From the NCBI RefSeq assembly GCF_016808095.1, contig NC_068977.1, positions 8,182,479 through 8,246,478 of the forward strand: DNA of 64,000 nt, given 5' to 3'. This document shows, one piece after another, positions 62,743-64,000 of this stretch (its first letter is position 1; every line of letters starts with the position of its first letter). The notes beneath the pieces are model-generated. The model was not told the DNA's origin. It did not search any database and worked only from the letters and a program-made list of their open reading frames with translations. The DNA is from Vigna angularis. Its lineage: Eukaryota > Streptophyta > Magnoliopsida > Fabales > Fabaceae. The translations under genes were made by a program, and so were the position numbers.

Positions 62743-64000
62743 GTTCCTAACAAAAGTAGTTTTTGACAAAACCATCTTCGTTAGTCATAGAATCAATAGT
62801 AGGCAAAGGCAACAAATCTATGAGAGTTAGAGGGTTAAAACCATAGACTACCTCAAATGGAGACATACAAGTAATAGAATGAACTACCCTATTATAAGAA
62901 AATTTCACATGAGATATCCATTTCTCATAAGTTTTCAAATTTTTATTTACAAAACATTTAAGGAGTTTGATTTACCACTTTAGTTTGTATAAGGATGAGA
63001 GGTTATAGAGAAAAGAAGTTTTGTACCTAACTTACCCCACAATACCTTCCAAAAATGGCTAACAAATTTTACATCTATCCAATGCAATGCTCCTTCGAAT
63101 ACCATGTAGTCTCACTACTTGCTTGAAAAATAAATTGGCCACATGATTAGAGTCATCACTCTTATGGAAGCGAATGAAGTGAGACATCTTGGAGAACTTG
63201 TCTACCATAACAAAAACAAAATATTTTTCTCCTTTGGACTGTGGAAGTCCAAAAAAAAATCTATAAAAACATTTGTCCAATGAGATTTAAGAATGGGTAA
63301 TGGCATAAATATTCCATGATGCATGGATTTAGACTTAGCACATTTACAAGTAATGCATCTATTACAAAAGGAAAACACATCATGTTTCATCTAAGGCCAA
63401 AAGAAATTATCATGTAAAATATCCAATGTCTTCTAAATCACAAAATGTCCCATTAAGCCCTCCCCCCCCCCCCCCCCCTTCCTTTATGAGCTTCGAGCTT
63501 CTTTGACAAATAATTCTCTCATTGACCATTTAGGAACACACACATTAGTTCCCTTAAAAAGAAAGGCATGCCTATAAAAATCATTAAAAGCTCATTTTTC
63601 ACAATCTTTATAATTTTTTCCAAAATCATTATCATCATCATAAAATTCCTTATACACTTCAAAACCAAACATTTTAGTTTCAACCATGGACAATAAGGCA
63701 TGTCTTCTAGATAAGGCATCAACTACAACATTTTCCTTACCTTATTTATGCTTAATAACATAAGGAAATTTTTCAATAAATTCTATACCCATTTGGCATG
63801 TCTATTATTGAGCTTGCCTTGACTTTTAATGTATTTAAGGAATCTATGATCATTATGAATTACAAATTCCTTAGGAAGCAAATAATATTGCGAAGTTTTC
63901 AAGGCCCTTACTAAGGCATATAGCTCCTTGTCATAAGTGAAATAGTTTCCACTACTCCTTTCAACTTTTCACTAAAATATATAAGATACCCTTTTTGCAT
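62743..64000 (-). mobile_element. Dead Ty3-gypsy pol (RNase H and integrase), runs off right edge
   Basis: Minus-strand reading from the right edge gives [12 protein letters not shown], then after a frame change [28 protein letters not shown] and [13 protein letters not shown], the RNase H domain of gypsy pol. Further on, MKHDVFSFCNRCITCKCAKS is the integrase H2C2 zinc finger (63390 down). MVDKFSKMSHFIRFHKSDDS and [14 protein letters not shown] are the integrase core. Last is VKFSYNRVVHSITCMSPFEV / VYGFNPLTLIDLLPLP (62938-62790), a chromovirus-like ending. Several frame changes and stops show the element is dead. The left limit near 62743 is where similarity ends; no LTR was seen there. Confidence 0.85.
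63462..63478. repeat. 17-base C homopolymer
   Basis: An uninterrupted run of C inside the dead gypsy pol, preceded by CCCT. Its length is uncertain in any sequencing technology. Confidence 0.9.

Overview
The window is nuclear plant DNA, most likely from a phaseoloid legume (Vigna/Phaseolus-like). It is AT-rich, its genes are split by short GT-AG introns, and much of it is decayed plant transposons. The plant-specific families present (a large At4g27190-type CC-NBS-LRR, a PRORP-type RNase P, YIF1, a DUF1262 protein) point the same way. Species is not determined from the sequence alone. No CRISPR array, prokaryotic gene, rRNA or tRNA was seen.

Layout. 1-17 kb is gene-poor: AT-rich spacer, LTR-like remnants (about 4.2-6.4 kb reverse, 10.2-12.2 and 12.7-13.6 kb forward), a clean solo LTR (7320-9798, TSD TTATT), and a badly decayed copy of a transposon-borne plant mobile domain (PMD) gene (14.9-15.5 kb, reverse). 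17.6-20.8 kb holds a PRORP2-like gene on the minus strand. Its exons and catalytic Asp residues are recognisable, but its N-terminal coding sequence appears deleted with a frameshift. 20.8-25 kb is spacer with another LTR fragment. 25.0-39.2 kb is one large CC-NBS-LRR gene (six coding exons, all introns phase 0, about 2079 codons). 39.8-40.8 kb is a dead Ty1-copia gag with putative LTR and primer-binding site. 41376-44154 is a second solo LTR with TSD ATTAC and striking internal repeats. 45.7-48.4 kb is an intact YIF1 gene (269 aa, minus). 50576-50876 is a Tourist-like MITE with TSD TTA. 51.15-58.64 kb is a Mutator-like element (MULE). 60.56-62.27 kb is an intact DUF1262 gene. From 62.74 kb to the right edge lies a dead Ty3-gypsy pol on the minus strand.

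The most interesting unit is the MULE. It carries two convergent genes, as in maize MuDR: a transposase (FAR1-type zinc finger, MULE DDE core, SWIM-like motif, C-terminal OTU protease domain) on the minus strand and a PMD gene on the plus strand. Both appear to start from matching modules at the element ends. Each module has a leader exon, a leader intron holding a hairpin that shares the core GTTGAAGG, and an ATG just after the acceptor. The right-hand hairpin is perfect over 43 bp per arm. The transposase has one in-frame TAA between the SWIM-like motif and the OTU domain, so this copy is probably non-autonomous while the PMD frame is largely open.

The host genes are independent single genes: a pathogen sensor, an ER-Golgi trafficking membrane protein, a tRNA-processing relic and an uncharacterised DUF1262 protein. 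Nothing suggests that they act together.
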